Source: Hyphomicrobiales bacterium
Lineage (GTDB): Bacteria > Pseudomonadota > Alphaproteobacteria > Rhizobiales > Rhizobiaceae
Assembly (NCBI GenBank): GCA_011087745.1
Contig: JAALLB010000085.1
Coordinates: 1-7,320 of the forward strand
Length of the DNA stretch: 7,320 bases
Reading direction: 5' to 3'
Of this stretch, positions 6,982 to 7,320 are shown piece after piece. The position numbers and the translations under genes were made by a program. Position 1 is the stretch's first letter. The number at the start of each line of letters is the position of its first letter. The notes beneath the pieces are model-generated. The model was not told the DNA's origin and ran no database searches. It was given only the letters and a program-made list of their open reading frames with translations.

Positions 6982-7013
6982 AAAACCGGCCTCACCTTTT
7001 AAGGCAAGACCGG
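6982..7013 (-). terminator. weak candidate terminator for the FAS1 gene, between it and uup
   Basis: In the gap between the converging genes, CCGG plus CCT (6986-6992) can pair with AGG (7002-7004) and CCGG (7010-7013), leaving a 9-nt loop and a 5-nt bulge. Read leftward it is followed by TTTT (6982-6985). The stem is imperfect, and the plus-strand reading has no T tract, so it would serve the fasciclin gene better than uup. Confidence 0.35.
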
Positions 7014-7046
7014 CCATCCCCCAGCCAACGGGCTAGGCTTTAAGCC

Positions 7047-7320
7047 TTATTTTGGTAGCAAGACGTCATTTACAACGTGAACAACACCATTACCACTTTG
7101 CAGGTCAGCAGCTGTAACGAGTGCAGCACCGCCGCTTTCATCGAAAATGTAAACATTCGAACCAACAAGGCGAGCAGTAAGTGCATCACCACTTACAGTT
7201 TGAAAATTAAAATTGCCACCATGCGCTTTGATTTTGGCCACCAGGTCGCCAGATGTAATGTTTCCAGATGGTAATGCCAAGTTGATTTCAGGATTTATCT
7301 CTGATAAGGGTGGGCTATGA
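7047..7320 (-). CDS. fasciclin (FAS1) domain protein, C-terminal part
   Basis: The gene enters from the right edge and stops at TAA 7047-7049; the frame is open to the window end, so the start is not visible. The visible part is the second half of a FAS1 domain: 'NITSGDLVAKIKAHGG', a 'VSGDALTARL' strand pair, and the closing conserved box NGVVHVVNDVLLP, which matches the family's H2-type 'NGVIHVIDAVLLP' ending. FAS1 proteins in proteobacteria are usually exported, small, single-domain adhesion or surface proteins; export cannot be checked here. The domain ends one residue before the stop, typical for such short proteins. Upstream of 'SGNITSGDL' the frame does not show the usual YHVV motif, while TAC-CAT (Tyr-His) occurs there in the neighbouring frame (7268-7273), so a small lesion near 7265-7275 is possible. 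An apparent TTG start at 7280 is not believed to be the true start because it would leave half a domain. Confidence 0.75.
   Translation of the reverse strand, partial: HSPPLSEINPEINLALPSGNITSGDLVAKIKAHGGNFNFQTVSGDALTARLVGSNVYIFDESGGAALVTAADLQSGNGVVHVVNDVLLPK

Noticed and set aside
6985..7015. ACCGGCC direct repeat (6985-6991 and 7009-7015) as a possible attachment site or mobile-element end.
   Set aside because: Only 7 bp, no integrase or transposase nearby; better explained as the arms of the imperfect terminator hairpin because CCGG is self-complementary.
1..7320. Search for CRISPR arrays, tRNA, rRNA, insertion sequences, toxin-antitoxin pairs or defence genes.
   Set aside because: No regularly spaced repeats, tRNA-like folds, transposase motifs or terminal inverted repeats were seen; the genes are core metabolism, transport and housekeeping types.

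Overview
The window looks like ordinary chromosomal DNA from an alphaproteobacterium. The main evidence is a petA-petB-petC operon encoding a three-subunit cytochrome bc1 complex with a Tat-exported Rieske protein, an alphaproteobacterial-style adenine phosphoribosyltransferase (apt) near it, and a Uup-type ABC-F protein with the family's 'EEHW...ARRKRN.RR'-like linker. Base composition is moderate and slightly AT-leaning by eye. I cannot name the genus from the sequence.

Layout from left to right: apt on the minus strand (105-651), broken by two frameshifts. A divergent plus-strand gene for an unrecognised small lipoprotein (760-1314). A strong bidirectional terminator hairpin (about 1322-1348) shared by the lipoprotein gene and the converging pet operon. 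petC (1368-2189), petB (2209-3519) and petA (3539-4108) on the minus strand, transcribed petA to petB to petC with two 19-nt gaps and a Shine-Dalgarno sequence before each gene. A 278-bp divergent intergenic region with a plausible pet promoter. On the plus strand, a TauE/SafE (DUF81)-type membrane protein gene (from 4387) whose 3' end is frameshifted by a perfect 16-bp tandem duplication. Then uup (5177-6979), which starts 18 nt after the ancestral stop of the membrane protein gene. At the right edge, the C-terminal part of a fasciclin (FAS1) domain protein on the minus strand (7047 to the window end).

How they work together: PetA, PetB and PetC form the quinol:cytochrome c oxidoreductase of the aerobic or anoxygenic electron-transport chain. 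Apt would salvage adenine but is split as it stands here. The TauE-like protein (probable anion or sulfur-compound exporter or importer) and Uup (ribosome- or DNA-associated ATPase) are probably co-transcribed, with no obvious shared function.

The most notable thing is the contrast between three intact bc1 genes and up to three frame-disrupted neighbours. The apt lesions and the tandem duplication are read directly from the sequence. Whether they reflect real gene decay, phase-variation-like slippage or sequencing and assembly error cannot be decided from one sequence. I see no CRISPR array, tRNA, rRNA, insertion sequence, phage or defence module, and no convincing previously undescribed system.
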